A stretch of 64,000 nucleotides of DNA, from positions 30,920,770-30,984,769 of the forward strand of contig NC_080682.1 of assembly GCF_030445035.2 (NCBI RefSeq), written 5' to 3'. Positions 1 through 13,063 of this stretch are shown piece after piece (the first letter of the stretch is position 1; each line of letters opens with the position of its first letter). Under the pieces are notes generated by a model that saw only the letters and a program-made list of their open reading frames with translations, did not search any database and had not been told where the DNA came from. This stretch comes from Dasypus novemcinctus. Lineage: Eukaryota > Chordata > Mammalia > Cingulata > Dasypodidae. The position numbers were made by a program, and so were the translations under genes.

Positions 1-1414
1 TGCATGAATTCCTATCTGTCTTTTCTAAGCATGTGTCCATTCCTAGATTCATGGTTTGTAATGCCCTCTCTACTCCTTTTGAAATAGAATCCCTGGCCCC
101 AGGAACTCCATTGTATGTCTTAACTGGTAATCATATCTCCAGGCTGATTTGATTTTAAGAAGTTTCTTACACTTTTTTCAGTATACCTAAACCACTTCTG
201 CCTGCAAGGCAACATTTGAATGAGGAGTCTAAGATAAGAGTCCTACTTCAGCCTTTCAGGTGACAGCTCAGTATGCCTAAAAGGATGACTCTGTCTTCTC
301 TGGAACAAGTCCAGGGACTCCCAATGAAGGCACAGCTTGTCTCCATACTAAATCAGGGAATGGATGAAGTGCCAGCAAAAGTGCCGTGAGCTTAACCTAC
401 CAATTATAAGCTGTATATTTTTAATTTGACTTTCCTGTTACTGCAGTCTTCTAATGTTTTTATTCACAGATTTGAGGAAGATGGCTCTCTAGTCTTTGCT
501 TGTTGTTCAAAGATTCTGTGGGGGTACAGAAACCAGGAGCCACCTATGCCAATAAAGAAGAAATTCAAGTACTCCTTTATTTATGCATGATTTGTATTCA
601 TTATGTGAAAATATGATTTATATTAGCTACTTAGAAATCTTCTGCTAATTCCAAGGTATGACCCTCTCAGTCATGGTTTCTATTAACTATTTTGCTTGGT
701 TGCTTTTTTATGAGTATGGATAATATTTTTCTGTTTCTTGAATATCTTGTAAATAAAAATTCACATTTTAGAAAATATAAGTACGCTGTATTCTGTATAT
801 ACTGATTAGATATTGTTGTTACTTTTTTCCCAAAAGTGAGTGTTCAAATTAAATAAAAGTGTGCAGAAGTGTGCAGAATGAGTAAACTTTAAATAATAAG
901 AGTTCTGTTTTTCTATAAACTTTCCCAGGATACCATTTAGATGTGTAAGTTTAAAAACAAAATGGAAGATATACATTTGGACTTGAAAGAGAACATTTTT
1001 GAAACAAAAATAATTACTTTATTCTAAGAAAATTAGGCAAAGAAAATTTTCAACTTTACTTTGAGACACTAATTCATTTGCTGTATCCTTATTATTGCTA
1101 TAGCATTATTTCGATTTGTGTCAATGTCAAATTCTTTTAAATTTATAGTGAGTTTTTCCATAATATAGCTTAAGAATTTGTCAGAAAATATAATGTATTA
1201 GCTTTTGAGGAAAAACCAATTACTAGCTGACCAAAACTATGAAAGTGAATTACAACTCCATTAGTTTTTAATTATAGTATTAAACTCATCATTCCCTTCC
1301 CAAATTTCATGAGAATGTTTTGATTATATTTTTATTTGCACTGTGATAGAGATACAATTTTAAAGAAAGTCTCTGATCTCTCTGAGAGTTAAATTAGGAA
1401 GATGATACATACGA
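1..1414. other. AT-rich intergenic DNA, no gene recognised
   Basis: No reading frame with recognisable protein similarity and no clear repeat family was seen on either strand. It lies 3' of the olfactory receptor pseudogene. Confidence 0.5.
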
Positions 1415-2024
1415 CTAAGTCAAGAGTGTTCTCCTCCACCATATAGTCATTTTTGCTGCATCTTTCACATCTTTATTCCTCAGACTATAAAACAGTGGGT
1501 TTAGCATGGGAATCACCAGTGTGTAAAACACAGCAGAGACCTTCTCCTGTTCCAGAGAATATTGGGAGCTTGGCTGAGTGTAACTAAAGGTCACAGACCC
1601 ATAGAATAATGTCACAGCAGTCAGGTGGGAGGCACAGGTGGAGAAGGCTTTGAGCCTCCCCTCAGCTGAGTGGATTCTTTGAATAGCAATGATAATGCAG
1701 ATATAAGTGACCATGATGATAACAAAAATGAACATTGCAATGACTCGAGAGAAGATCAAAAGTAACATTTCATTGGTATGAGCATCAGAGCAAGAGAGCC
1801 TCAGAAGAGGGGGAATGTCATGTCACAAAAAAAAAGTTGCTAAGGAAGAAATACATTAGAGTATGAAGTTGGGTATTTAACCAGATTAAGATGATCATCC
1901 CCCATTTACCAAACAGCATGATGAAATAAATAAAAAACAAAAAAAGAGGTTTTTGCAAATAAGAATTTTCAGTTAACCCTATCAGAAGAAATTCCTTCAC
2001 ACTTGTATGATTCTTATCTGCTGA
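1415..2024 (-). pseudogene. Class II olfactory receptor pseudogene (OR5/OR8-like), internally deleted
   Basis: An odorant GPCR relic read right to left. The N-terminal half (about 1820-2024) has an N-glycosylation site NHT, the EFLLIGLTE start block, TM1 and the MYFFLSN motif of ICL1/TM2. The sequence then jumps directly to the FFCD block of extracellular loop 2. Compared with the intact OR in this window, about 111 residues are missing, including TM3, the MAYDRY motif and TM4. Immediately after FFCD, a 5-bp tandem duplication (atgtc twice, 1815-1824 on the plus strand) shifts the frame. With one copy discounted, the frame continues [11 protein letters not shown] into TM5, KAFSTCASH of TM6 and [15 protein letters not shown] of TM7, ending at 1415. 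There is no Met at the usual start; the nearest in-frame Met upstream adds about 20 residues (to 2084). The OR5/OR8 label rests on recalled motifs. Confidence 0.9.
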
Positions 2025-2099
2025 AAGGGTAAGGACACTTTGGGAAAATAGGAATAGAACTACATTAAGAAATATGAATTCCAAGTGCCTTCAGATAAA

Positions 2100-2445
2100 T
2101 AAATACCTTAGGGCTGCCGCCAAGGAGAATGCCAATAAATAACTTAGGACGGTCTGTAAGGAGAGTGCCAATAAATAACATGGGAATGCTCACAAGAAGA
2201 GGCTTTTCAAAAAAATAGATACACTATCTTCAGCTTACCACAGTGTTCCGCTTCTGTGCCTGCTTGCTTGCTTATTAGTAGACGCCCCCTTCCTAAAAAG
2301 CTATAAAACCACCCCTTCCCTGACACTCGGGGCTGCTCTCTCCCCTCTGCATTGGGTGAGGCAGTCACTATGTGGCTAAAAAAGTTCTCAATTGGAACTT
2401 TATTCAAAGTCTGAGTCTGGTCAATGTTGCTGGTCTATAACACTG
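2100..2445 (+). repeat. LTR-like fragment with TATA box
   Basis: A 29-33 bp motif ending gccaataaataac occurs twice near 2125-2180, like a U3 enhancer repeat. It is followed by ctataaaacc at about 2300, a GC-richer leader, and an end near 2443 (tctataaca). This looks like an endogenous retrovirus LTR or part of one. No internal retroviral sequence adjoins it, and the boundaries are guesses. Confidence 0.35.
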
Positions 2446-5400
2446 CCATGCATTCAGGTTTATATAACTTGTTAGTTGCAGAATAAGGTGATATTACTCA
2501 GATGAAAAAGATTAGGATTTCTTCCATGATCTAGTATCCACTGCATCACAAAGCATTAAGGCTTGCCCTGCAGTTAGATGAAGAGAATAAATGAACTTCA
2601 GTTGTGGGCTATGGATATGGACTCTCATTTTTGGAACTAAAGAAATTTTTACTTCCTGTTTCTTAGTATACACATTTCAAAAAATGGGAAAAAAGGAAAC
2701 TCTATAAGATCACAAAAATGTTGTTAGAACTGACACTGAAACCCAAACATGCCTAGTTCCAAACCTCTGACTCATTCTGTGATATGGACACACTCTGTTT
2801 TCATGGTTACAAACAAAGTAGCATCTAGCAAAAATAAATCTTCCATTATCCTGTGGCTAATCTCTTTCTATTTTTTCATATCCAATTAATCTCATGGTGC
2901 TGACTCCCAGACAATGCAACCTCCCTTCCCTTCCAGACCTCTGATCCCTTTTAATCTCACCTTTTGTCCAGATTCCCCACTTGGAAGATCAATGGCTAAG
3001 CCATTCAGAAGCGTTGAGATAGGAGAAAGAGATAGAACAATCTTTTCATAAGCTATTTATTATTAACTCCAGTTGAAAAAATAGCAGAACAATTTATCTT
3101 GATGGTCCTTCCTTTTTCCATCTCTTTATATATCTTTACTTTGCATTTTCTTTCTTTAATCAACATTAAAATAATAAACCCAAAAACCTAGTGCAGAGAA
3201 ACACAAGGAACCAAAATCATATATATAGATATAACTTGCTTGCAAAAAATTAGCCTGCCATTTATTGCTTTTTGACAAGATATAATACTAATCTAATCAA
3301 TATTTATGATTAAATAGTATAAATTAATTCATTTATGTGAATTTTCACTCATTTAATAAATGAACATATATAAATGTTGAAATTATCTAATACGATATTT
3401 AATGAAAGCAAAATTTATAAAAAATGCTTTGTTTTCCATAATTATTTGATAATGTCAATTGTTGATTCTCTCTTTCCTTTTAGAGGATGTCAAGGATGCA
3501 GCAGTCTATCTCACTAAATCCAGAGAAACAAATATCTTCTATTTATACTTTTCTTATTTCTGTGGCTATTATTAGAACATATTTATGGTTATAAATTGCC
3601 AGAACATATACTCTCTTATATTACCTGTAGTAGTTTCAAAAACTATTTTTATATAAAGAGAATAATTTTTCTCTAATCCCCTCTTGAGTTTTGTGTGTAT
3701 AAATTTTTCATGTTATCTACCTTCTTCATGCTTTTTAAAAAATATATATCAATAAAGAAGAGATTATATATCTATTTATCCATTCAATGAGCTTGCTTTC
3801 TGGTGACATTGTTAAACTGTATAGAAATCTCCAGAGCATCTATGAGATCTGTTGTCATGGAACTTTATGTCTACTGTAGTTAGATTTTTGGTAAGCCTGG
3901 GGTGCAGCCTTTAAGATATTGCCTTTAAGGTATTGGTTCATGCTTTACAAACTGAGGTTATAAATTGGATCCTATCCATATTTTAGATCAGTGGCTTTGG
4001 GAGGCACAGTGAAGTCAAGTCCAATTGTATCCCATGCAAAGAGACAATAACTTATTTCAAAGTAGCCTAGTTTTTTGTTTGTTTGTTTGTTTTCCTTCTG
4101 CTAATTAAACCAGATTGAAAAATAAGTAACCAGAAGTTTGTATAACCTGGAAATAAGCTCATTTCTTAAAAAAAAATGGTGGGGGGCCATTTGTGATTTA
4201 TGTTTTTTAATGGCTACTGTTTTCTTCTTGGAGGCTACTTAGTGTAATGGAAACCTCACTGGAACATAATAAGACAAGGAGGGTGTGATCCAATATAGAT
4301 CACTTTTGCTATATATTTTTCCTATCTACAAACCAACCAACAGATTTAGGATAATCTTTCTAATTCATTTTAGAAAAATAGAGAGAAAAATTACATTTCT
4401 TGGGATTTAACTAGCTTAAGACTTCAAACTATTGACATATGATACTGTGGATATGTCTCACCATCAGAGCAGAGAGAAGCAGTACTCATGTTAAAGAGGA
4501 AGGGAAGAAGGAAGGAAATCATGTGCACAGGGAAAAGGGAAGAAGTTCTAAAGGATGATGCAATGTGACATAACTGAATTTTCAGTGCATAACATGCTTT
4601 AGTTGGAGTCCTGAGTAATAATTTTAAGTGAAAAAAAATGTAAGAAATTTATTTTTAAAATACATTAAATAAATGAAAGATAGGAAAGGTATATATTAAC
4701 AAGATCATGGTAACAATAGAAATTGCTAACAAGTTCATGTTCTGTTATCAATAATAACTATATTTAATATCATTGTTTGTGAATAAGTACAAATGATAAT
4801 GTTCAATACAGGACTTTGTAGAGCATTTTATCCCTCAATCCCTCCAGCTATGATTTATTTTTCTGACATTAGAAAACATGTTTACATGCTTGATGCCAAA
4901 ATTCTTTGATTTTGTGAATTTCTGTTGATTTTGGTGCTATAACCAAAGGATAGTATTTTTCCAACTGATTTAAGAAACTCGTGGAAGTATAACCAGCAGT
5001 AACATTTCTAGTGATTATCTTTCTCTGCTGAACTCAAGATATACCAATATAAGGATGTTTAGAAAAATGAAATTCCTTCATAGTAATTTTTGACTTATGA
5101 TTTCAAGAACATGACAAAACACAATCATCAATGATAGAGAAGCAGTTTGGAAATTAGAATATTAGAGAGAGAAATCAGAAGATTAAAAGCATTTTCGTTA
5201 TAGTGAAATAGGGATCTCAGCCAAATACATAGCAGAAGAGTCAATGATTATCAAAATTATGGTCCTTCCATAAGGTGGGACCATAATTTTTAACCAAAAC
5301 TGAAATAGCTCAGTATAAGTTCTCATGGAGCTATGACCACAAAATAATTCTATGCTGACATAATATTTATAAATCAGTATATGTAAATATTATATTTCAT

Positions 5401-6108
5401 TATATCATTGTATTGGTTCATGCTATAACAAAATATTACATATAAATATGTATGTATAACTGATTCAATGCTATTTTAAATATGTTCCATATATAAATTC
5501 AGTTAAAAGAATTCATAAAAATATGCATGTAGTTCCACTTTAAAGCAATATTAGTTAAAATTTTTATGATTAAAAACTCTTTATAGGAAACAAGAAAAAA
5601 AAAGAAAAAGCACACAAAACTCATAAAAATTAGCAATCAGAAATAAAAATAAAATTAAGGAAAAAATAAACACTATCAAGAACAACTGAACTCTGGCATA
5701 CTGGAAGAGCCCAAACTAGAGCTAAGATAGTGTAATTAAAATGATATACATTGATGTGAAAGATATTTTATTTGTTCACAGGAAAACTGTAGTAGGAAAA
5801 AGTAGCAACTTCTTTCAAATCATATCCTGAAACCTGGAAATCATGAGTCCACAAACATAAGCTGGTTTTGTTACAGACAGGACAAAGTGACAATCCCAAG
5901 GAAAATACAAAATGTTTCTTAAGATATTATTATCAAATCACAAAACAAATTAGACCTAAATGATTGCCAGACTATTATTTTGTAAGAAACGAAAGAAAGA
6001 TTTTCCTTATAATATAGCTAAAATACGTAGCAATGATCATGTATTAAATTTTAAAGAATTTCCCTTCAATGTGCAAATAACTTTGTTGCTATCTAAACTA
6101 CCTGCTAC
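2446..6108. other. AT-rich intergenic DNA
   Basis: No gene was recognised. A short (gttt)n run sits at about 4075-4092. At 3484-3505 a few codons resemble an OR C-terminal tail, but nothing upstream supports an OR. The right end (6109-6124) is the left target-site duplication of the large L1. Confidence 0.5.
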
Positions 6109-6124
6109 AAAAGAAAATATTAGA

Positions 6125-8249
6125 GGTAGGAAGTAAGATGGTGGCTGACTGAGCTTGCCTTTCGGTCTCTGCTGGGAAGAGGCAGCCAGGCGCCGCTGAA
6201 GGTTCTCCGAGAACAGGATTTTTCGGGATTTTTGCAGGGCAGGAAGTGTCTGGACATCGATTTGGAGGGAAGGTAATGGAGAGGATTGGTCTATAAGATA
6301 TAATTTGGGTTCTATTGCCTGGAGGTGAGACCTGCACAAGGGCTGCCCCTTCTTTGGGGGTGGGGGGAGCCACGGTATCGCTGCTGCCGCCGCATTTTTT
6401 GGTGGCTTTGTGGTGCTGGGGAATTCGTGAGTCCTGGGCGGGCTGTTGGGCGGATGGGACAGGATGCCTTTGTGGATAGATTTGGGGAGACAGATGGTGT
6501 TTTGTGGTGAAGCAGGGGAATTTTTGATTGCGGACACAATAGCGCTTCCGCCTGGAGCCCCGCCCCCATAAGCCCGGCTGCCGATCTGCAACGGAATTAG
6601 ATTGTAGACAATAAAGGGATGTAATTGGGAGGTTGTTATAGGGTGCGGTGAGGGAGGGGGACACATCTGGTAGCTGATTGGGGAATATTTGGGAAGCTTG
6701 GGAATGCCGGTTTTGTCTGAGTTTCCAACTGGAGCCCCACCCACCAGCCGGACTTATGATCTGCGCCATTAAATTGGCCTTGGTGTAGAGGCGCCCTCAG
6801 GCGGCCATTGTGTAGAATCACAAGGTGGGAGCTGTCCAAAAGCTGAACTGATGATATATCCTAATATAATAAACTGAGTAAGTGAAATGCAGGGTTCAGA
6901 CATAATATAGAATTTGCGGATCTGACGTCCCCCATAGGGCTGGCACCCAGCTGCGGGGATCCCTGAGGGCTGTGTTACACTGCGGGGCTCCTAGGCTTCC
7001 TGTTGACCAGATTTGAAGTGGCCAGGTCTGAATCCCCTAAACTCTGGTGGCCTACACCCCAGAGACTCACACCTCTTGAGTCTTCAATATCTCAGACTAT
7101 CCACCCCTGAATCCATCACGCCCTGAGGTCCATCTGAGGTCCTTGAGAGCTCTAGCCTTCAATGTTTGCATTTTTTCCTTATTGTTTCATTTTGTTTTGT
7201 TTTTATTTTCATTTAATCATATTTTTTACTTTTTTAAATGTCCTGATTGTTAATATTGCATTATCCCCTAGCATTTTCTCCCAGCATATCCCCCAAACTC
7301 CTTTTTTTTTAAAATTCCGTTATTCAGGGTTTTTTTATTGGTGTAGTTCCTGTTGTAAATGTGGTTTGTGTATAGCTATTTTTGTCTTTCCCTTACTTGT
7401 TCCCGACCCTTTGCCCACCCCCTTTTTTCTTTCTTCCTTTCTTCTCTTCTTTCTTTTTTTTCTTCTCTTTTTCTGTTTTCTCTCTCACTCTTGTCCCTCA
7501 TTTTCTGCTTATTTTCTGCTTATTTTTTTATTTTAACTCAATTATATAATAGGTGCTACAGGGAACACCTCACAGTTGCTGGGTTTTCTCATCCTCCACT
7601 TCCTCATTTCTGTGTGAACCGATTTAGACTACCTAAACACTCCCCTTTCCCCTACATCTTGATATCTCCCATCATCTACTGTCTCTCCTATATTCCACCT
7701 CCCACCTCCCTTCCTTTGATCCACAAAGTGTCTAACTCTTAATTTCTAATACCTTTGTTTTGTCTTCTGTCTGTTATCCACTCTTGAAACTATTACCTTT
7801 CTTTTCTTTTTCCCTCTCTCATGAAAACAATAGCTTTCTAGCTCATACCATATTCCTCCCATATTCACTCATCTACCTCATAATAGGTACTCTACCTACT
7901 GCTATAACTCTACAAAATTTACATGAATTTAACCTCCATCCTCCCAGATCTCATATTCTTGATTTGTTAGCATATATCACCAATACTACTTTACACTTTT
8001 CCCTTGCTTACACAATTGCCTTTCCCTGGCACTTACATTCTTTCCTTTAAAGTGAACTTAACCAGCAACAAGAAATTAGAATAAGAAGAACAAAGGGACA
8101 AAGAGAAGATATAACACTTATGCAAAAACAACAGCTAATTAATCTCCAAGACTAGACAAAGAAGCTAAGGAGCTGATTAAACTCGTCAAGATAAAATGAT
8201 AATGAGATAGCAACAAAAATCTACAAACCAAACCAGTATTCAGGAAAAC
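6125..8249 (+). promoter_or_regulatory. L1 5' UTR / internal promoter region
   Basis: This is the untranslated region upstream of ORF1 in the full-length L1. The first kilobase (6125-7140) is GC- and CpG-rich, as expected for the L1 internal promoter. The rest (7160-8050) is pyrimidine-rich on the plus strand, so open frames there code only low-complexity Phe/Leu/Ser and are not genes. Two modules sharing ctggagcccc...gatctgc lie about 177 bp apart (6552 and 6729), like degenerate promoter monomers. Two overlapping antisense frames (6037-6744 and 6098-6769, minus) stay open for more than 220 codons. Confidence 0.75.
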
Positions 8250-9167
8250 ATGGCTGAATCCAATCAACAAACTAAAAATCAGGAAGGTGAGCAGAACTTT
8301 GCACAAGCAATGAAAGATCTCAGAACATTTATCACCGATAAATTTGATGAAGTAATGAAAGAGGTTAACAACATGAAGACAACAGTTGGAGGGGAAATTG
8401 CAGACATACGCAAAAACATAACAGATATGATGGGAATGAACTCCACAGTTCAAGAAATCAAAAACACAATTGCAGCAAATAGCAGCAAATTAGAAGAGGC
8501 AGAGAAGAGAATTAGCGATGTGGAAGACAATACATCGGAAATCAAACAGATAGTAGAAGGCGTCGATAAAAAGATAGAAAAAATCCAGCTAGGACGTAGG
8601 GACCTGAATGACAATGCAAAACGCTCAAACATACGTATTATAGGCATTCCAGAAGGAGAAGAGAAGGGAACGGGGTCAGAAGGAGTGTTGCAGGAAATAC
8701 TGGCTGAAAACATCCCAAATCTACTGAAAGAGACAGATGTGCATATCCAAGAAGCACAGCACACTCCACTAGTCATAAACCCCAACAGGCCCACCGCAAG
8801 ACATATACTTGTCAAATTATCCAATGCTCAAGAAAAAGAGAAAATCCTAAAAGCAGCAAGAGAAAAGAAAACCATCACATACAAGGGAAGCTCCATAAGA
8901 TTAAGTGCTGATTTCTCATCTGAAACCATGGAGGCAAGAAGGCAGTGGTATGATATAGTCAAGGTACTAAAGGAAAAAAATTTCCAACCAAGAATACTCT
9001 ATCCAGCTAAATTAGCATTCAAACATGATGGAGAGTTCAAAATATTCGCAGATAAACAGAAACTGAAAGAGTATACCAACAAGAAACCTCCCCTTCAAGA
9101 AATTCTAAAGGGAGCTCTGCAAGAAGAAAGGAAAAAACTGGACAGGCAAAGTTGGAGGAGAGTATAA
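8250..9167 (+). CDS. L1 ORF1 protein, RNA-binding chaperone (intact frame)
   Basis: A 305-aa protein, slightly shorter than the roughly 340 aa usual for human L1 ORF1. ORF1p trimerises through a coiled coil, coats L1 RNA and acts as a nucleic-acid chaperone in cytoplasmic RNPs. Residues about 15-118 are heptad-rich and charged (coiled coil). SNIRIIGIPEGEE near residue 125 opens the RRM domain. RPTARHILVKL and later ARRQWYDIVKVLKEK with ILYPAKLAF belong to the RRM/C-terminal domain that binds RNA. The C-terminus is basic. The start Met (MAESNQQTKN) follows stops in the 5' UTR. ORF2 begins 75 bp after the ORF1 stop. There is no frameshift or premature stop, but amino-acid-level function cannot be judged by eye. 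Confidence 0.93.
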   Translation: MAESNQQTKNQEGEQNFAQAMKDLRTFITDKFDEVMKEVNNMKTTVGGEIADIRKNITDMMGMNSTVQEIKNTIAANSSKLEEAEKRISDVEDNTSEIKQIVEGVDKKIEKIQLGRRDLNDNAKRSNIRIIGIPEGEEKGTGSEGVLQEILAENIPNLLKETDVHIQEAQHTPLVINPNRPTARHILVKLSNAQEKEKILKAAREKKTITYKGSSIRLSADFSSETMEARRQWYDIVKVLKEKNFQPRILYPAKLAFKHDGEFKIFADKQKLKEYTNKKPPLQEILKGALQEERKKLDRQSWRRV

Positions 9168-9242
9168 GAGCAACAAAAAAAGACAAAAACAGAAGGGAAA
9201 AAAATACAAACAAAATATCACAAACACAAATCCAATCAAAAT

Positions 9243-12200
9243 ATGGCTAACACAAATAATTCCTTGAAAGTAATAACACTGAATGTCAACGGATTAAACT
9301 CACCTATCAAAAGATTCAGACTGGGATATTGGATAAGGAAATATGACCCATCCATATGCTGTCTACAAGAGACACATCTTAGACCCAGAGACGCATAGAG
9401 ATTGAAAGTGAATGACTGGAAAACAATCATACAAGCAAACAATAACAAAAAAAAAAAAAAAAGCAGGAGTAGCTATATTAATATCAGACAAAATAGACTT
9501 TAAATGTGAAACAATTGTGAGAGACAAAGAAGAATACTACATTTTAGTGAAAGGGAAAATCTATCAAGAAGATCGAACAATCATAAATATTTATGCTCCT
9601 AACAAGGGTGCCCCTAAATACATGAGGCAAACGCTGGAAAAACTAAGTGAAACAATAGATACATCTACAATTATAGTGGGGGATTTTAATACACCACTAT
9701 CAACTCTGGACAGAACATCTCAAAAGAGAATCACTAAAGAAACAAAACATTTGAACAGTAAATTAGAGGATCTGGATCTAATAGACATATATAGATCATT
9801 ACACCCAAACACAGCAGGATATACATTTTTCTCAAGCGCACATGGATCATTCTCCAAGATAGACCATATGCTAGGCCACAAAAAAAGGATGAATGAATTC
9901 AGAAAGATTGAAATCATACAAAACAATATCTCTGACCACAGTGGAGACAAGCTGGAAATTTGCAAGGGACAGAGGCCCAGACTTCACACCACGATTTGGA
10001 AATTAAACAACACACTCTTAGAAAAACAATGGGTCAAAGAGGAAATCTCAAAGAAATCAATGACTACCTTGAAACAAATGATAATGATAGCACAACATAC
10101 CAAAATTTATGGGATGCAGCAAAAGCAGTACTGAGAGGGAAATTTATAGCCATAAATTTATATATCAAAAAAGAAGAAAGAGCAAATATTGAAGAGCTAA
10201 CTGCACATTTGATGGAATTAGAAAAACAACAACAAAATAACCAAACAGGAAGAAGAAGGAAGGAAATAACAAAGATAAGAGCAGAACTAAATGAAATAGG
10301 AAATAAGAAAGCACTTGAAAAGATAAACAAGACCAAGAGCTGGTTCTTCGAGAAGATCAACAAAATTGACAAACCTTTAGTGAGACTAACAAAGAAAAAA
10401 AGAGAGAAGATGCAAATCCACAAAATAAGAAAGGAGAAAGGTGATATCACCACCAACCCCACAGAAATAAAGACTATCATAATAGGATACTTTGAAAAAC
10501 TATATTCCAACAAAAATGACAATGTAGAGGAAATGGACAAATTCCCAAAAACACATAAGCAACCCATATTGATGAAAGAAGAAATTGATGATAGTAACAA
10601 ACCAATCAAAACAGAGAGATAGAATCAGTCATTAAAAATCTCCCAACTAAGAAGACCCCAGGGCCAGATGGCTTCACAGGTAAATTCTACAAAATAATCC
10701 AGAAAGAACTAACACCAATCCTGCTGAAACTATTCCAAAAAATTGAAACAGAAGGAACATTGCCGAACTCCTTCTATGATGCCAACATTACCCTAGTACC
10801 AAAGCCAAACAAAGACACCACAAGAAAGGAAAATTACAGACCAATTTCTCTAATGAACCTAGATGCAAAAATACTTAACAAAATGCTTGCTAATCGTATT
10901 CAACAACACATTAAACGAATTATACACCACGACCAAGTGTGATTTATTCCAGGTATGCAAGGATGGTTCAACGTAAGAAAATCAATCAACATAATACACC
11001 ATATAAACAGATTGAAGGAAAAAAATCACATGATTATATCTATAGATACAGAAAAAGCATTTGACAAAATAGAGCACACTTTCTTGATAAAAACACTCCA
11101 AAAGATTGGAATACAAGATAATTTTTTGAACATGATAAAGAGTATATATGAAAAACCTACAGCCAACATTGTTTACAATGGAGAAATCCTAAAATCCTTC
11201 CCTCTAAAATCAGGAACAAGACAAGGATGCCCATTGTCTCCACTCCTATTTAACATTGTCTTAGAAGTACTTGCTCGATCACTGAGGCAAGAACGAGATA
11301 TAAAAGGCATTCAGATTGGAAAGGAAGAAGTCAAAATTTCATTATTTGCAGATGACATGATCCTATACATAGAAAACCCTGAGAGATCTACAACAAAGCT
11401 TCTAGAACTCATAAATTAGTTTAGTAATGTTGCAGGTTATAAGATCAATGCGCAATAATCAGTAGCATATCTGTACACCAATAATGAACAAGATCAGGAG
11501 GAAATCAAGAAACAAATACCATTCACAATAGTAAATAAAAAAATCAAATACTTAGGAATAAATTTAACTAAAGAGGTAAAAAATTATACACCGAGAACTA
11601 TACAAGACTGTTCAAGGAAATCAAAGAAGACCTAAATAAATGGAAGAATATTCCTTGTTCATGGATAGGAAGACTGAATATTATTAAGATGTCTATCCTA
11701 CCAAAACTGATCTACACATTCAAGGCAATCCCAATAAAAATCAACACAGTCTTCTTTAAGGAACTAGAAAAACTAACTATGAAATTTATTTGGAAAGGAA
11801 AGAGGCCCCGAATAGCCAAAGACATATTGAAAAAGAAAACAAAATTGGAGGAATCACACTACCGGACTTCAAAACATACTACAAAGCTACAGTAGTGAAA
11901 ACAGCATGGTATTGGCATAAGGAGAGACACACAGACCAATGGAATCGAATTGAAAACTCTGATATAGAACCTCACATATATAGCCATATAATATTCGATA
12001 AAGCCACCAAACCCTCTCAACTGGGAGAGAGTGGCCTATTCAACAAATGGTGCCTGGAGAACTGGATAGCCATATGTAGAAGAATGAAAGAGGATTACCA
12101 TCGCACACCTTATACAAAGATCAACTCAAGATGGATCAAAGACCTACATATAAGAGTCAAGACCATAGAAACCTTGGAAAGCAGTGTAGAGAAACATGTA

Positions 12201-13063
12201 CAGGACCTTGTTATAGGCAATGGCTTCATGAATATCACACCAAAAGCGCTAGCAGCAAAAGAACTAATAGATAAATGGGACTTCCTCAAAATTAAAGCCT
12301 TCTGCACCTCAAAGGAATTTGTCAAGAAAGTAAAAAGGGAGCCCACACAGTGTGAGAAAATATTTGGCAACCATATATCTGATAAGAAACTTATAACTTG
12401 CATATATAATAACTCCTATTTCTTGAAAATAAAAAGATAAACAACCCATCTAAAAAATGGGAAAAAGATTTAAATAGACACTTCTCTAAAGAAGAAATAC
12501 AAATGGCTAAAAAGCACATGAAAAAATGCTCCAAATCTCTAACTGTCAGGGAAATGCAAATCAAAACTACAATGAGATACCATCTTACTCCCATAAGATT
12601 GACAGCTATGAGAAAAACAGAAGAATACAAATGCTGGAGAGGATGTGAAGAAAGGGGAATACTCATCCACTGTTGGTGGGAATTCAGAAGGATTCAACCA
12701 TTCTGGAGGACAGTTTGGCGGTTTCTCAAAAAACTAACCATAGATTTGCCATATGACCCAGCAATACCACTGCTGGGTGTATACCCAGCAGAACTGAAAA
12801 CAAGGACACAAACCGATATATGTACACCAATGTTCATAGCAGCATTGTTCACTATCGCCAAAAGTTGGAATCAACCCAAATGCCCCTCAACAGATGAATG
12901 GATCAATAAAATGTGGTATATACACACAATGGAATACTACTCGGCTGTAAGAACAAATACACTACAAACACACGTGATAACATGGATGAATCTTGAGAAT
13001 CTTATGTTGAGTGAAGCAACCCAGACATTGAAGGACAAATACTACATGACCTCAATGATATGA
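9243..13063 (+). pseudogene. L1 ORF2 (endonuclease / reverse transcriptase), inactivated
   Basis: ORF2p nicks target DNA and reverse-transcribes L1 RNA. The frame starts with MANTNNSLKVITLNVNGLNS, showing the endonuclease Asn of LNVNG and then the catalytic Glu of QETHL. A TAG at 9396-9398 stops it at codon 52. A run of 16 A (about 9447-9462) then shifts the frame. Endonuclease motifs VGDFN and SKIDHML and the histidine of SDHS follow. More frame changes occur near 9950-10130 and 10620, with stops near 10940 and 11417. The RT core is recognisable ([26 protein letters not shown] at about 11345-11360), as is the C-terminal segment with [11 protein letters not shown] and MEYYSA, ending at 13063. 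With this many lesions, no full-length enzyme can be made. Confidence 0.93.

Noticed and set aside
3484..3540. OR-like C-terminal tail (EDVKDAA) on the plus strand
   Set aside because: Only about seven residues fit. The upstream sequence lacks the PMLNPxIY motif of TM7, so chance is likelier than an OR relic.
7162..8050. Three open frames rich in Phe, Ser and Leu
   Set aside because: They lie in the pyrimidine-rich part of the L1 5' UTR and code low-complexity sequence only.
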